The notes: generated from the sequence alone by a model not told the origin. A stretch of 64,000 bases of DNA from an uncultured Winogradskyella sp. (GCF_947495255.1 NZ_CANLYI010000002.1:422518-486517); one strand, 5' to 3'. Positions 31,758 to 41,706 are shown, counted from the stretch's first letter. Made by a program: numbers and translations.

Positions 31758-32621
31758 ATGAGGCAGTTAAAAATCACCAAGCAGGTTACCAACAGAGAAG
31801 ACAAATCTTTAGATAAGTACTTACAGGACATCAGTAAGATTCCGTTGATAACAGCTGATGAAGAAGTGGAACTAGCACAGCTCATCAGAAAAGGTGATCA
31901 AGCAGCATTAGACAAATTAACAACAGCCAACTTAAGGTTTGTTGTATCTGTTGCAAAACAATACCAAAACCAAGGTTTAAAATTACCAGATTTAATTAAT
32001 GAAGGTAACGCAGGTTTAGTAAAAGCAGCAAAACGTTTTGATGAAACTAGAGGTTTTAAGTTTATTTCTTATGCTGTATGGTGGATTAGACAAGCAATTT
32101 TACAAGCATTAGCAGAGCAATCTCGTATTGTACGTTTACCTTTAAATAAAATTGGTACTATTAATAAGATTAATAAAGCCTTTTCTCATTTAGAGCAAAT
32201 AAACCAAAGACCTCCAAATGCGGACGAAATCGCACGTGAGTTAGATATTAGCGAACGTGAGGTAAAACAGTCTATGAAAAACTCTGGACGTCACTTATCA
32301 ATGGATGCTCCATTAAAAGATGGCGAAACGTTTAGTTTATATGATGTTGTTAGTTCTGGTGAATCACCAAGACCTGATATGGCCTTAATGAAAGAGTCTT
32401 TAAACACTGAAGTTGAACGTGCTTTAGAAACACTTACTCAAAAGGAAAGTGACGTTATTCGTTTAAATTTTGGAATCGGAGATCAGCCACCAATGACACT
32501 AGAAGAAATTGGAAGCATATATGATTTAACGAGAGAACGTGTAAGACAAATTAGAGAAAAAGGTATTAGAAGATTAAGACATGCTAGTAAGAGTAAAATC
32601 TTAAAAACATACTTAGGCTAA
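31758..32621 (+). CDS. rpoD: Primary RNA polymerase sigma factor
   Basis: At 287 residues this is the short Bacteroidetes primary sigma without region 1.1. Region 1.2 ([20 protein letters not shown]), region 2 ([20 protein letters not shown] and [20 protein letters not shown]), region 3 and region 4 ([19 protein letters not shown], then [10 protein letters not shown]) are all complete. It directs polymerase to the TTG / TAnnTTTG promoters seen in this window. It is followed by rpsU with its own -7-like box. Confidence 0.95.
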   Translation: MRQLKITKQVTNREDKSLDKYLQDISKIPLITADEEVELAQLIRKGDQAALDKLTTANLRFVVSVAKQYQNQGLKLPDLINEGNAGLVKAAKRFDETRGFKFISYAVWWIRQAILQALAEQSRIVRLPLNKIGTINKINKAFSHLEQINQRPPNADEIARELDISEREVKQSMKNSGRHLSMDAPLKDGETFSLYDVVSSGESPRPDMALMKESLNTEVERALETLTQKESDVIRLNFGIGDQPPMTLEEIGSIYDLTRERVRQIREKGIRRLRHASKSKILKTYLG

Positions 32622-32672
32622 AAATAAATATCTAAAAACTTGAATTAATTTTTTATTCTCAAATAGTTAGTA

Positions 32673-32680
32673 TATATTTG
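32673..32680 (+). promoter_or_regulatory. -7 box of rpsU promoter
   Basis: TATATTTG matches the Bacteroidetes -7 consensus TAnnTTTG and lies 42 bp upstream of the rpsU start. The only nearby TTG (32640-32642) is further away than the usual 17-23 bp, so only the -7 element is supported. Confidence 0.4.
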
Positions 32681-32722
32681 CCGACCATTTGCAAGAATTA
32701 GTTAACAAAAATATTATCGATA

Positions 32723-32917
32723 ATGATTAAAATCGAAATCAAAGAAGGAGAAAATATAGAACGTGCACTTAAGCGTTACAAGCGTAAACACAGAAATGTG
32801 CAAATTATGCAAAACCTTAGGGAATCACGTTATTTCACTAAACCTTCTGTAAAGAGAAGAAGACAAATTCAGAAAGCTGAATACATTCAAGGTTTAAGAG
32901 ACGCTGAAAACGTATAG
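32723..32917 (+). CDS. rpsU: 30S ribosomal protein S21
   Basis: This 64-residue, very basic protein contains the S21 pattern IEIKEGENIERALKRYKRK, then LRESRYFTKPSVKRRRQ. The length fits the family. It binds the 30S subunit near the anti-Shine-Dalgarno region and, in Bacteroidetes, is part of the arrangement that sequesters the 16S 3' end. It lies 101 bp after rpoD and is followed by a strong terminator. Confidence 0.95.
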   Translation: MIKIEIKEGENIERALKRYKRKHRNVQIMQNLRESRYFTKPSVKRRRQIQKAEYIQGLRDAENV

Positions 32918-32944
32918 TTTTTCTCATTTATAAAATTAAGATTA

Positions 32945-32974
32945 AAGAGTAGCACTTGTGCTGCTCTTTTTTTA
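32945..32974 (+). terminator. Rho-independent terminator of rpsU
   Basis: AAGAGTAGCA and TGCTGCTCTT pair around CTTG and run into a T tract, 28 bp after the rpsU stop. Confidence 0.85.
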
Positions 32975-33096
32975 TGCAAAAAATTATGCAATTCTAAATT
33001 TTCATTTTATCTTGATGAATGAAAATCTAGAACCTATCTAATTTAAAATAATAAGGAATCACCGAATAAGATTCCTATTCTCAAACCAATATAATT

Positions 33097-33612
33097 ATGC
33101 CTGTAATAAAGTCCGTAAGAGGAAATACACCTCAAATACCAGAAGATTGCTATTTAGCAGAAAATGCAACAATTGTTGGCGAAGTTTCAATGGGAGAACA
33201 ATGCAGTGTTTGGTTTAATGCTGTAATTAGAGGTGATGTCCATTTTATAAAAATAGGTAATAAGGTAAACATCCAAGATGGTGCTGTAATCCATGCTACC
33301 TATCAAAAATCACCAACAACTATTGGTAATAACGTTTCTATTGGACATAACGCTTTAGTACATGGTTGTACAATTAAAGATAATGTACTCATTGGTATGG
33401 GAAGTATTATAATGGATGATTGTGTTATTGAAAGTAATAGCATCATTGCTGCAGGTGCTGTAGTAACAAAAAATACTATTGTAAAATCTGGAAGTATCTA
33501 TGCAGGTGTGCCAGCTAAAAAAGTAAAAGATATTAGTAAGGAACTTATATCTGGAGAAATTAATCGCATTGCTAACAATTATGTAGAATACTCTAGTTGG
33601 TTTAAGGACTAA
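33097..33612 (+). CDS. Gamma-class carbonic anhydrase-like hexapeptide protein
   Basis: This 171-residue protein is a left-handed beta-helix of hexapeptide repeats. The three metal-binding histidines of gamma carbonic anhydrases are in place: His66 (AVIHATYQ), His84 (SIGHNAL) and His89 (LVHGC). The motif VWFNAVIRGDVHFI and the C-terminal AGVPAKKVKDI are typical of the YrdA/PaaY group. Many such homologues have weak or no CO2 hydratase activity, so the physiological role is open. It is a single gene converging on the next one with no gap. Confidence 0.85.
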   Translation: MPVIKSVRGNTPQIPEDCYLAENATIVGEVSMGEQCSVWFNAVIRGDVHFIKIGNKVNIQDGAVIHATYQKSPTTIGNNVSIGHNALVHGCTIKDNVLIGMGSIIMDDCVIESNSIIAAGAVVTKNTIVKSGSIYAGVPAKKVKDISKELISGEINRIANNYVEYSSWFKD

Positions 33613-33960
33613 TTAAATCCTAGATTTCAACATTTCAATTAATGCTTCTACAGTAGCTATTTCATTTAAAACATCTGGATTTAAAACTGTACTAAGTTGG
33701 TTCTCTTCAAGCTTTAGTACTGTTGGATATGCCAATTTCACTTTAGGGAATTTAGCTTCAAATTCGTCTTTGTGATAAAACTCCATATCAAAATGACTTT
33801 TATCTCTAAAGTTTTTCCAAGTTGAATTTTCAGAAAAGACATCATGAGTTAGAGTACATAAGCTACACTTGTAAGTTGATGGACTTAAAAGCTTGTGACC
33901 AACGTCTAGTAAAGAATTTAATGTTCCTGAAGTCGCATTATAAACAAATAGTAATTTCAT
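33613..33960 (-). CDS. Uncharacterised small cytoplasmic protein
   Basis: This 115-residue protein has no signal peptide. It begins KLLFVYNATSGTLNSLLDVG and has a CSLC pair (KCSLCTLTHDVF) that could bind metal or be redox active. The middle is acidic-aromatic. It ends next to, and convergent with, the carbonic anhydrase-like gene, and lies 33 bp upstream of murI on the same strand. I do not recognise a named family. Confidence 0.65.
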   Translation of the reverse strand: MKLLFVYNATSGTLNSLLDVGHKLLSPSTYKCSLCTLTHDVFSENSTWKNFRDKSHFDMEFYHKDEFEAKFPKVKLAYPTVLKLEENQLSTVLNPDVLNEIATVEALIEMLKSRI

Positions 33961-33993
33961 ACAAACTTAGTGTGTTTAATAATTAAAACCTTA

Positions 33994-34773
33994 CTAGAAA
34001 TTTAAATAGGAAACATCAAATTTACTATTTAGTATAGTATCTAAAACGCTCACATCACCATTTGAGAATAGCTTTATTCTTGGTTTTGAAACGCTACTAT
34101 TTAATAAATCATTAGAAGCTAAGACGGATTGTGTTTGTTTTGCTACTGCCAAACCAGAATCTATAATTTCAACCTCACTTGGAAGCATTTTAGATAGCAT
34201 AGGAATGAGATATGGATAATGCGTGCAACCTAACACTAAGAAATCTATATTCTGCTCTAGCATTGGTTTTAAATACCTTTCTAAAAGTAACTGCATCTGG
34301 CCAGAATCTACTTTCCCAGATTCAATTAATGGCACAATACCTTCACCTACTTGTTCAATAACTTTTATTCCAGAAGCATATAAATCTGTCGTTTTATGAA
34401 AAAGCTGACTACTTAATGTTCCCTTGGTTGCCAGTATACCAATAGCTTTTGTTTTTGTATTTAAAGCCGCTGGTTTTATTGCTGGCTCAATGCCAATAAA
34501 TGGGATATTATAGTTCTCTCTAAGAAAATCAATAGCATTTGTTGTAGCCGTATTGCAGGCTACAACAATAATTTTACTTCCCTTGTTAATTAGAAACTCT
34601 GTGTTTTTAACACTAAGTTCTACAATTTCCTCTTTAGATTTATTGCCATAAGGTGCATTAACACTATCAGCCAAATAGATGCAATTTTCATTTGGTAAAA
34701 GCGCATGAATCTCCTTGAAGATAGATGTACCTCCAATACCAGAATCGAATATGCCAATAGGGTTATTACTCAT
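33994..34773 (-). CDS. murI: Glutamate racemase
   Basis: At 259 residues this is the usual length. It converts L- to D-glutamate for peptidoglycan. FDSGIGG holds Asp10 and Ser11, the catalytic cysteines are Cys73 in VACNTATTNA and Cys183 in LGCTHYPYL, and PYGNKS is also present. It lies downstream of the skp genes but is separated from them by a terminator-like palindrome. Confidence 0.95.
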   Translation of the reverse strand: MSNNPIGIFDSGIGGTSIFKEIHALLPNENCIYLADSVNAPYGNKSKEEIVELSVKNTEFLINKGSKIIVVACNTATTNAIDFLRENYNIPFIGIEPAIKPAALNTKTKAIGILATKGTLSSQLFHKTTDLYASGIKVIEQVGEGIVPLIESGKVDSGQMQLLLERYLKPMLEQNIDFLVLGCTHYPYLIPMLSKMLPSEVEIIDSGLAVAKQTQSVLASNDLLNSSVSKPRIKLFSNGDVSVLDTILNSKFDVSYLNF

Positions 34774-34787
34774 TGTTACAAAAATAA

Positions 34788-34813
34788 AAAGTCGCTTAAT
34801 ATTAAGCGACTTT
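34788..34813 (-). terminator. Terminator after skp/ompH gene
   Basis: A perfect 26-bp palindrome, AAAGTCGCTTAAT and its inverse, lies between the ompH stop and the murI start. On the minus strand it is followed by TTTTTATTTTT, so it should end the bamA-skp transcript before murI, at least in part. Confidence 0.75.
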
Positions 34814-34838
34814 CTAATTGTTTATTTTAAAATTAGGA

Positions 34839-35339
34839 TTACATCCCTAATTGCTTTTTTACATCTGCCATAAGATCTTTACCATCTGCTACAATAAGCA
34901 TAGCTTCATCTACAACGTATTCAAAACCTTGAGCTTTAGCTACTGCCTTAATTGCATTATCAGCTTTTTCAACGATTGGCTTTAAAAGATTAAATTCTTT
35001 TTCTTGCAATTGCTTCTGAGCTTGTTGTTGGTATTGACCTAAACTTTGTTTCATACCTTCAACCTCTTGCATACGCGTCATGTTTTCTTCTTCAGTCTTA
35101 GTTTCAGCTTCAGCATTATATTGCTTATACTTTGCATCTAATTCTTTGTAAGAACCTTGTATTTCTGCTTCGTAAGTTTTACCTAACTTTTCAATTTCTG
35201 CTTGTGCAAGAGCATATTCTGGCATTGCCTTAATCAATTCTTGCTTATTAATATGAGCAATTTTCCCTTGAGCTGAAGTAAAACTAGTGGCTCCAATAAA
35301 AAGTACTGCTGTAAATAAAAGTGTTTTTAAATTTTTCAT
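34839..35339 (-). CDS. Skp/OmpH periplasmic chaperone, short paralogue
   Basis: This 166-residue protein has a signal peptide (ending TSFTSAQG). The Skp core is IAHINKQELIKAMPEYALAQ, a charged coiled coil (YKELDAKYKQYNAEAETKTE), then KAVAKAQGFEYVVDEAMLIV. It forms trimers that hold unfolded outer-membrane proteins on the way to BamA. It is 47 bp downstream of a second, longer Skp paralogue, and bamA lies upstream of both. Confidence 0.9.
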   Translation of the reverse strand: MKNLKTLLFTAVLFIGATSFTSAQGKIAHINKQELIKAMPEYALAQAEIEKLGKTYEAEIQGSYKELDAKYKQYNAEAETKTEEENMTRMQEVEGMKQSLGQYQQQAQKQLQEKEFNLLKPIVEKADNAIKAVAKAQGFEYVVDEAMLIVADGKDLMADVKKQLGM

Positions 35340-35386
35340 TGTCTAAATTGTATTTGTGTGTTATAAATTAATAGTTGTTTTTGTTT

Positions 35387-36511
35387 TTAATCATTCTTCT
35401 TTGCTTTCGCAATAGAATCGTTCTTTTTTACTTGTTTCTCACGTTCTTCACGCGCTTTCTTTCTTTGTTCTATAATTTTATCTTTTCTATCTTGTAACGC
35501 TTTTTGACGCGCTTCTCTTTCTTTTAATTTCTGTAAGCGTTTAGCTTCTGCAATTTCAGCCGCTGTAACTGGCTTCTTAATACTAGTTGAATCTTTTACT
35601 ACGCCTCCTTTAGCTTTTGTACTATCTATTTTAATAGATGGTCTTGCCTTACTGGTTGTATCTGTTTCTACAGTTTTTACACTTTCCGTAGATTCCGATT
35701 TTTTATTTCTAGCATCTATCGCTTTTTGGCGACGAGCCTCTGCTTCTAATCTTTTTGTTTCTCGCAATTCTTCTTGAGCTTGCTTTCTATCTGCAGCCGC
35801 TTTTTCTCTTTCTGCTCGTGCTGTTGCTAATTGCTCCTCTCGTTTTGCTTTACGGTCTTCTAATGCTTGTTGGCGATCATCTTTTGCTTCACTTACTTCG
35901 GGCACAACCTCTTCATCCTCTAACTCCTTTCGTTCTTTTTTGTTTTTTACTTGTGAGCGCTTAGATGTCCTAGTTATAGTTCTTAAAACCTGCTCGCTCA
36001 TATCATAGCGTTCGGCAGAATAAAGCATAACAACATCGGCCGACTTATCAAAAACAAAATCATATTTTTTAGTTTCAGCGATTTCTTGAACTGCTGCAAA
36101 AATCTGATCTTGAATAGGCTCAATTAACTGACGCTTCTGAATCATTAAATCACCATTTGGACCAAATCGTTTTTGTTGGTAATCTAAAATTTCAGCTTCT
36201 TCAAAAGAAATATCTTCAAAACGTTCGTCATACAATTCTTTAGTTAAAAGCACACTTTCGTTATCGAGTTCTTTCTTCTTTTGCTCAATTGCATTTAATT
36301 TAGTTTCTATTTCAGATTTCCAATTTTGAACTTTTTTGTCAAGTTGCGAAGAAGCCTCTTGATATTCTGGTACATTTTGTAAAATGTATTCCGTATCAAT
36401 ATAACCTATTCTAACGCCACGCTGTGCATTTGCATTAAAGCTCAACAACCCTATTATTAATAAAAAAAGAACTTTGAATTTCATCATTTTTGTTTTCATG
36501 TTTTGAGACAT
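35387..36511 (-). CDS. Skp/OmpH chaperone with long charged coiled-coil extension
   Basis: This protein has 374 residues from the first ATG. The likely start is MKTKMMKFK, four codons later (36499), before the signal peptide ending NANAQ. The Skp core (RIGYIDTEYILQNVPEYQEA to about residue 190, YDFVFDKSADVVMLYSAERY) is followed by about 180 residues of Arg/Lys/Glu/Ala-rich helix (EDRKAKREEQLATAREER-like repeats). This is roughly twice the normal Skp length. The extension could reach further across the periplasm or lengthen the tentacles; its role is not known to me. Confidence 0.88.
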   Translation of the reverse strand: MSQNMKTKMMKFKVLFLLIIGLLSFNANAQRGVRIGYIDTEYILQNVPEYQEASSQLDKKVQNWKSEIETKLNAIEQKKKELDNESVLLTKELYDERFEDISFEEAEILDYQQKRFGPNGDLMIQKRQLIEPIQDQIFAAVQEIAETKKYDFVFDKSADVVMLYSAERYDMSEQVLRTITRTSKRSQVKNKKERKELEDEEVVPEVSEAKDDRQQALEDRKAKREEQLATARAEREKAAADRKQAQEELRETKRLEAEARRQKAIDARNKKSESTESVKTVETDTTSKARPSIKIDSTKAKGGVVKDSTSIKKPVTAAEIAEAKRLQKLKEREARQKALQDRKDKIIEQRKKAREEREKQVKKNDSIAKAKKND

Positions 36512-36639
36512 TTTATTTGTAATACTAAACGTGTTACTCTTTTAGTGCTACTAATCCTCAAATTTAACGAAATATATTCTTAAAAATTTTAACACGCGAT
36601 GAATTTCTTATTAAGCTATTAGAAAATATCGTGCCAAAC

Positions 36640-39219
36640 TTAAAATTGTTGACCAATTATAAAGTGAGTTTCCCAGTTTTTAACTGTTGCTCCATAAGGA
36701 GATTCATCAAACGCATGGCCAAAATCTATACCAAGTAAACCAAAAGCTGGCATAAATATTCTTAAACCAAAACCTGCCGATCGCTGAAGGTTAAATGGGT
36801 CAAAATCTTTAAAATTATTAACAGAACTACCTGCTTCTAAGAAAGTTAAAGCATAAATTTTTGCTTGCGCACCTAAAGTAATAGGATAACGCAACTCTAA
36901 TGAGAACTTATTATATATAGATCCACCATCTGTATCTGATAATGATTGATTAGGATAACCACGTAACTGCACAACCTCTCTACCATCTAAAGAGTAATTT
37001 GCTAAACCGTCACCACCAACAAAGAATCTTTCAAAAGGAATTACACCTCTATCATTGTTATATGCTCCTAGGAACCCAAATTCTACACTTGGTCTTAAAA
37101 CGAATTTTTTAGTTAGTGACTGATACCATTCTGCCTTAAATTTTACTTTATAGAATTCTAACCACTTAAAACGCTCTTGATCAATTTCAGCAATTCTATC
37201 AAGATCATCTGCATCTGACGCATCTAAACCATCTCTTTCATCTATCAATGACTTATAATCAACACCATTTACTAATGAATATGGAAACGAAAATTTTGCA
37301 GAGACACTAAAACTAGAACCTCCCGTTGGGAAAATTGGATCCACTCTAAGGTCACTTCGACTTAAACCAACCGTATATGAAAGGTTATTAGATGTACCGT
37401 CTCCAAATGTAAATAAACTAGTTGTATAGTTATTTAGGTTATAATGTTGAAAGCTTAATGCTTGTGATAAAACAAAATAATCATCTGGCTTAGAAAGCCT
37501 AGTAGACAAACCTAAAGTTAAACCTGTAATATTAAAACTTCTCTCTTTATTTGCTCTACCTGTACTTGAATCGTATAAAAATTGCTTAGAGTGCGACAAA
37601 GAGGTTGACATTTGGTAAGGTTTTTTACCTCCAAGCCAAGGCTCACTAAATGAAAAACTATAAGTCTGGAAGTACTGACTTGCTTGAAGTCTTAATGCTA
37701 AACTTTGTCCATCTCCTCTTGGAACTGGCTTATATGCATCTTTCTTAAATATATCTTTTATTGAAAAGTTATTGAATGACAACCCTAATGTACCAATGAA
37801 GCCACCACCACCATAACCACCTTGCAGTTGTATTTGACTTGAACCTTGTTCTACAACAGAGTATTCAACATCTAAAGTTCCATCCACAGGATTTGGATTC
37901 TTAATATTAGGAACTATTTGCTGTGCATCAAAAAATCCAAGTTGTCCTAACTCTCTAATTGTTCTAATAATATCAGACTTTTTATATAATTGACCTGGAC
38001 GTGTTCTAATCTCTCTATAAACAACATGGTCATTAGTAACATCATTACCTACTATAGTAACATTATTAAAATATGCTGGTTTACCTTCTGAAATACGAAT
38101 TTCCATATCTATAACATTACCCTCAGCACTTACCTCAACTGGATTTATTGTTGAGAACATGTAACCGTTATTTTGGTATGCATTGGTAATATCTTGAGCA
38201 TCTGGATTAGTATCATCTGCAATACGCTCTCTTAATTCCACGCCATTATAAGTATCACCTTCTTTTATACCTAATAGAAGTCCTAACTGTCTATCCGAAT
38301 ATACTGTATTACCAACAAAAGTAATTTTACCGAAGGTATATTTTTCCCCCTCTTCTACTTTAATATCTAGACTAATTGTTTTTTTATCTAAATAAGAAAT
38401 AGAATCAGAAATAACTCTAGCATCTCTATATCCATTCTCTTTATAATAATCTACCAGACTTACTAAATCTGCTCTAAAATCGTCTTCGATATATTTAGAA
38501 CGCTTTAACAAACGTAAAGGACTAAAACTTTTTTGCTTCGTGTTTTTCATTGCTTTACGAAGCTTTTTGTCAGTTATTTTCACATTACCTTCAAAATTAA
38601 TAGACTTTATTTTTACTTTCTGTCCTTTATTAATATCAATAAGCATATTTACACGCTCTTTTTCAACTGAATCAAGAACCTGTGAAGTTGTTATTTTGAC
38701 TTTAGTATTTAAAAATCCTTTCTTTCTATATTTATTAGTTAGGTAATTCTTTGTAGTTGCAATGAGGTTTTCGGTAACTTTCGTTCCGGCTTTTAGCTTA
38801 TTTTCAGCAATAACCTCATCTTTTTTACCCTTCTTAATACCTTCTATAGTTAGATCTTTCAATTCTGGTAAATCACTTAAATTAATTTCTAAATTAGCAG
38901 TGCTACCGTCTATATCTGTAACATAAATATCTATGCTACTAAATAGATTAGACTTCCATAAAGTCTTTACTGCATTGGCTATTTTTTCACCACCAACCTG
39001 AATTTCTTCATCCTTTCTAAGTTTAGAATAGGCAATAATTGTTTGTGCACTAAAATTAGTGTTACCTGTTACTTTAATCTCTTTGATTAAATAGGTTTCT
39101 CCACCTTCAACTTGTGCATTACTGTTAAATGAAATTGTAAAGAGGAATACAGTACAAAAAAGTTTTATAATTGACTTCAATACTGAATTATTAGGTAAGT
39201 TGTTCGCTTGTTTTTCCAA
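36640..39219 (-). CDS. bamA: Outer-membrane protein assembly factor BamA
   Basis: This 859-residue protein has a signal peptide (ending FNSNAQV). Successive POTRA domains span about 40-430 (for example IKEIKVTGNTNFSAQTII, VKIKSINFEGNVKITDKKLR, YTFGKITFVGNTVYSDRQL). A 16-stranded barrel follows, with the family's RGYP motif (VQLRGYPNQSL), and the C-terminus is THFIIGQQF with the aromatic end. It inserts beta-barrel proteins into the outer membrane. Its start overlaps the end of uppS by 29 bp, suggesting coupled translation. Confidence 0.95.
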   Translation of the reverse strand: MEKQANNLPNNSVLKSIIKLFCTVFLFTISFNSNAQVEGGETYLIKEIKVTGNTNFSAQTIIAYSKLRKDEEIQVGGEKIANAVKTLWKSNLFSSIDIYVTDIDGSTANLEINLSDLPELKDLTIEGIKKGKKDEVIAENKLKAGTKVTENLIATTKNYLTNKYRKKGFLNTKVKITTSQVLDSVEKERVNMLIDINKGQKVKIKSINFEGNVKITDKKLRKAMKNTKQKSFSPLRLLKRSKYIEDDFRADLVSLVDYYKENGYRDARVISDSISYLDKKTISLDIKVEEGEKYTFGKITFVGNTVYSDRQLGLLLGIKEGDTYNGVELRERIADDTNPDAQDITNAYQNNGYMFSTINPVEVSAEGNVIDMEIRISEGKPAYFNNVTIVGNDVTNDHVVYREIRTRPGQLYKKSDIIRTIRELGQLGFFDAQQIVPNIKNPNPVDGTLDVEYSVVEQGSSQIQLQGGYGGGGFIGTLGLSFNNFSIKDIFKKDAYKPVPRGDGQSLALRLQASQYFQTYSFSFSEPWLGGKKPYQMSTSLSHSKQFLYDSSTGRANKERSFNITGLTLGLSTRLSKPDDYFVLSQALSFQHYNLNNYTTSLFTFGDGTSNNLSYTVGLSRSDLRVDPIFPTGGSSFSVSAKFSFPYSLVNGVDYKSLIDERDGLDASDADDLDRIAEIDQERFKWLEFYKVKFKAEWYQSLTKKFVLRPSVEFGFLGAYNNDRGVIPFERFFVGGDGLANYSLDGREVVQLRGYPNQSLSDTDGGSIYNKFSLELRYPITLGAQAKIYALTFLEAGSSVNNFKDFDPFNLQRSAGFGLRIFMPAFGLLGIDFGHAFDESPYGATVKNWETHFIIGQQF

Positions 39220-39931
39220 ATCTTCGTTCTCTGTTTTGATAGTTTATGATTGCCTCATATAAATTTTCTTTTTTAAAATCTGGCCATAAAATATCTGTAA
39301 AATATAATTCCGCGTAGGCTATCTGCCAAAGCAAAAAGTTACTGATACGTTGTTCTCCGCTTGTGCGAATAAGCAAGTCTACGTCTGGTAAATTTTGCGT
39401 GTAAAGATGCTTATTAATAATTGATTCGTCAATACTTTCAGAAGAAATTATATTATTTTTAACTTTAACTGACAATTCTTTAACAACATTAACAATTTCT
39501 TCACGAGAACCATAGCTCAACGCCAAGGTTAATGTCATATTTGTATTATTTTTTGTCTTTTCTATAACTTCTAACAGTTCTTTATGAGCTTTTTTTGGCA
39601 AATCATTTAAACAACCAATTGCATTAAGTTTAATACCGTTGTCTTGTAAAGTCTTAATCTCTTTCTTTAGTGATTTAACTAAAAGTTTCATTAAAGTTTG
39701 AACTTCTAGTTTTGGTCTATTCCAGTTTTCTGTAGAAAAGGCATATAGTGTTAGGTTTTTAATACCTAGTTCTGCACTGGCTTCGACGGTTTGCCTTACT
39801 GATTTGGTACCGTTTTCATGACCAATAGCCCTTATTAAACCTTGTTGCTTAGCCCAACGTCCATTGCCATCCATTATAATTGCAACATGTTGAGGAAGCT
39901 TATCTTTATTTATTTGTTCTTTTATGCTCAT
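39191..39931 (-). CDS. uppS: Isoprenyl (undecaprenyl) diphosphate synthase
   Basis: About 246 residues are encoded from the ATG at 39931 (MSIKEQINKDKLPQHVAII). The in-frame upstream ATG at 39964 would overlap the preceding gene and is less likely. The catalytic Asp21 sits in IMDGNGRWAKQQG. ALSYGSREE and the C-terminal RTSGEQRISNFLLWQIAYAE complete the cis-prenyltransferase signature. It makes the lipid carrier for peptidoglycan and other glycans. It lies immediately after the DUF6089 gene and before bamA, an arrangement I recall as common in this order. Confidence 0.94.
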   Translation of the reverse strand: MSIKEQINKDKLPQHVAIIMDGNGRWAKQQGLIRAIGHENGTKSVRQTVEASAELGIKNLTLYAFSTENWNRPKLEVQTLMKLLVKSLKKEIKTLQDNGIKLNAIGCLNDLPKKAHKELLEVIEKTKNNTNMTLTLALSYGSREEIVNVVKELSVKVKNNIISSESIDESIINKHLYTQNLPDVDLLIRTSGEQRISNFLLWQIAYAELYFTDILWPDFKKENLYEAIINYQNRERRFGKTSEQLT

Positions 39932-39932
39932 T

Positions 39933-40622
39933 TTAAAAATTACAATAGCAAGGTCGTCGACCAAAGGTGTAAGTTAATGTAAATCCGGTAAACATATACC
40001 AATCATTATTATTAGTATTCCCAAAACTGTACTGTTCCCTGAATTCTCCATCTGGCACGCTTCCATCTAATTCATCAGAAAATGTATAACGTGCTCCTAT
40101 TTCACCTGCTAAAATTAAATGATTAGATATATTTGTTTTATAACCCAATGCCATAGGAATACCAAAAGCCCAACTATTTGTATTTTCTGATATAATTTGA
40201 CCTGTTTCTGAAAAATAAAAATTATCGTGATTGGCCACAGAAATACCCGAATACAAATAAGGTGTACCTTTCATTCCGCTTGTATGCAAATCGAAATCTA
40301 AAAATGTAAATTCCATACCTGCAGATATCTCTATTATACTTGTATTAAACTCATAACCACGCTCTACTCTTCTAGCATCATCAGATTTTCCGTCAACACC
40401 TTTTAAGTCCGTAAAAATGACAGAAGCTCTAAATGAATGTCTTGGGCTTCTGTTCCATTTTACTAATGCACCAAAAGCAGGTTGATTTGGTGCAATATAT
40501 TTACTAGAACCAACATCACCAATAAAGTTACTTCCACCAGCAAAGATACCAACCTCATAAATTTGAGCATCAGCAGTATTAATGATAAAAGTACCTAATA
40601 AAAAAAGAAAAAAATACCTCAT
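39933..40622 (-). CDS. DUF6089-type outer-membrane beta-barrel protein
   Basis: This 229-residue protein has a signal peptide (ending NTADAQ). A series of short amphipathic strands follows (YEVGIFAGGSNFIGDVGS, FGALVKWNRSPRHSFRASV, IEISAGMEFTFLDF), ending in GFTLTYTFGRRPCYCNF. In Flavobacteriia a member of this family regularly precedes uppS-bamA, so a link with envelope assembly is plausible but undefined. Confidence 0.8.
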   Translation of the reverse strand: MRYFFLFLLGTFIINTADAQIYEVGIFAGGSNFIGDVGSSKYIAPNQPAFGALVKWNRSPRHSFRASVIFTDLKGVDGKSDDARRVERGYEFNTSIIEISAGMEFTFLDFDLHTSGMKGTPYLYSGISVANHDNFYFSETGQIISENTNSWAFGIPMALGYKTNISNHLILAGEIGARYTFSDELDGSVPDGEFREQYSFGNTNNNDWYMFTGFTLTYTFGRRPCYCNF

Positions 40623-40732
40623 AAATTTTTCAAAGTTTGCAAATATAACAATTCAGAATTTGTGGAACAATTTGAAACAAAATGTATTACAGATTAACTG
40701 CTTTTATGGGTATTTATTGTAATAAAATACTA

Positions 40733-41611
40733 TTAGTTACGTCGATCTTCGCCCCAAAGTAATTTTTTTCGGAGTGTTTCTAAAAAGGATTCGTCTAACA
40801 ACTCTACCATTTTTACAACAAAATCTGCTTTTTTTATGGTTACTATGGTAGAATTAGAAAGTGTAACAATCCTTGAGTCTAATGACATTAAAAATTGATC
40901 CTCTCTTCCATTTACTTTCAGTGTTACTGTTGTACTATCTGGAATAATTAACGGACGCGCACTTAAATTATGAGGTGCAATTGGCGTTAAAGCAAAACTC
41001 TTTGCGTCTGGCACAATTACAGGACCTCCACAACTTAAAGAATAACCTGTAGAACCGGTAGGCGAAGAAAGTATAAGGCCATCTGCCCAATACGATGTTA
41101 AATACTTAGCGTTTAGATGCGTATCTACAGTAATCATAGAAGTTGTATTCTTTCTACTTATCGCTATTTCATTTAAAGCAAAATTTGTTTTCAAAATATC
41201 TTCGTGTTCTAGATCTGTAGACACACTTAATAATGAACGTTCTGAAATTTTGTAATCACCTTTAAAAATTTCAGTGAGTGCTGTTTCTATATCATCAATC
41301 TGTATGGTTGCTAAAAACCCTAAGCGACCTGTATTTATTCCTACTATAGGAATACCCAAATCTCTAACATAGGTTACAGCTCTTAAAATAGTACCATCAC
41401 CTCCTACACTTATTAATAAATCAAAAGTTTTATCTAACGAATCGAATGTTCTAATTGCAGAACTATTCCTAATGGCAGAATTTTGGGTTTTAAGAAATTC
41501 GTTTTCAAAAAAAACGTTCGCCTCTTTCCGTAATAATACATCAAGAAGCAGTTCCACCGCTTTCTGCGTGGTTTCCTTAACATAATTCTGACCGTAAATT
41601 GCTACTTTCAT
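40733..41611 (-). CDS. nadK: NAD kinase
   Basis: About 292 residues are encoded from the ATG at 41611 (MKVAIYGQNY). The ATG 24 bp earlier adds a charged leader not seen in the family. The substrate motif SVGGDGTILRA, the NE motif (LNEIAISRKNT), and the glycine-rich SPTGSTGYSLSCGGPV are visible. It phosphorylates NAD to NADP. It lies about 95 bp before the CBS-domain gene's stop on the same strand. Confidence 0.94.
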   Translation of the reverse strand: MKVAIYGQNYVKETTQKAVELLLDVLLRKEANVFFENEFLKTQNSAIRNSSAIRTFDSLDKTFDLLISVGGDGTILRAVTYVRDLGIPIVGINTGRLGFLATIQIDDIETALTEIFKGDYKISERSLLSVSTDLEHEDILKTNFALNEIAISRKNTTSMITVDTHLNAKYLTSYWADGLILSSPTGSTGYSLSCGGPVIVPDAKSFALTPIAPHNLSARPLIIPDSTTVTLKVNGREDQFLMSLDSRIVTLSNSTIVTIKKADFVVKMVELLDESFLETLRKKLLWGEDRRN

Positions 41612-41706
41612 GCGTTTCTCTTTATTATTTTTCAATGGTCACATGCTGTTCGCTATTAATCATTCGTTTAGATGATAAAATCTTGAACATACTCGTTTCA
41701 TCAATA

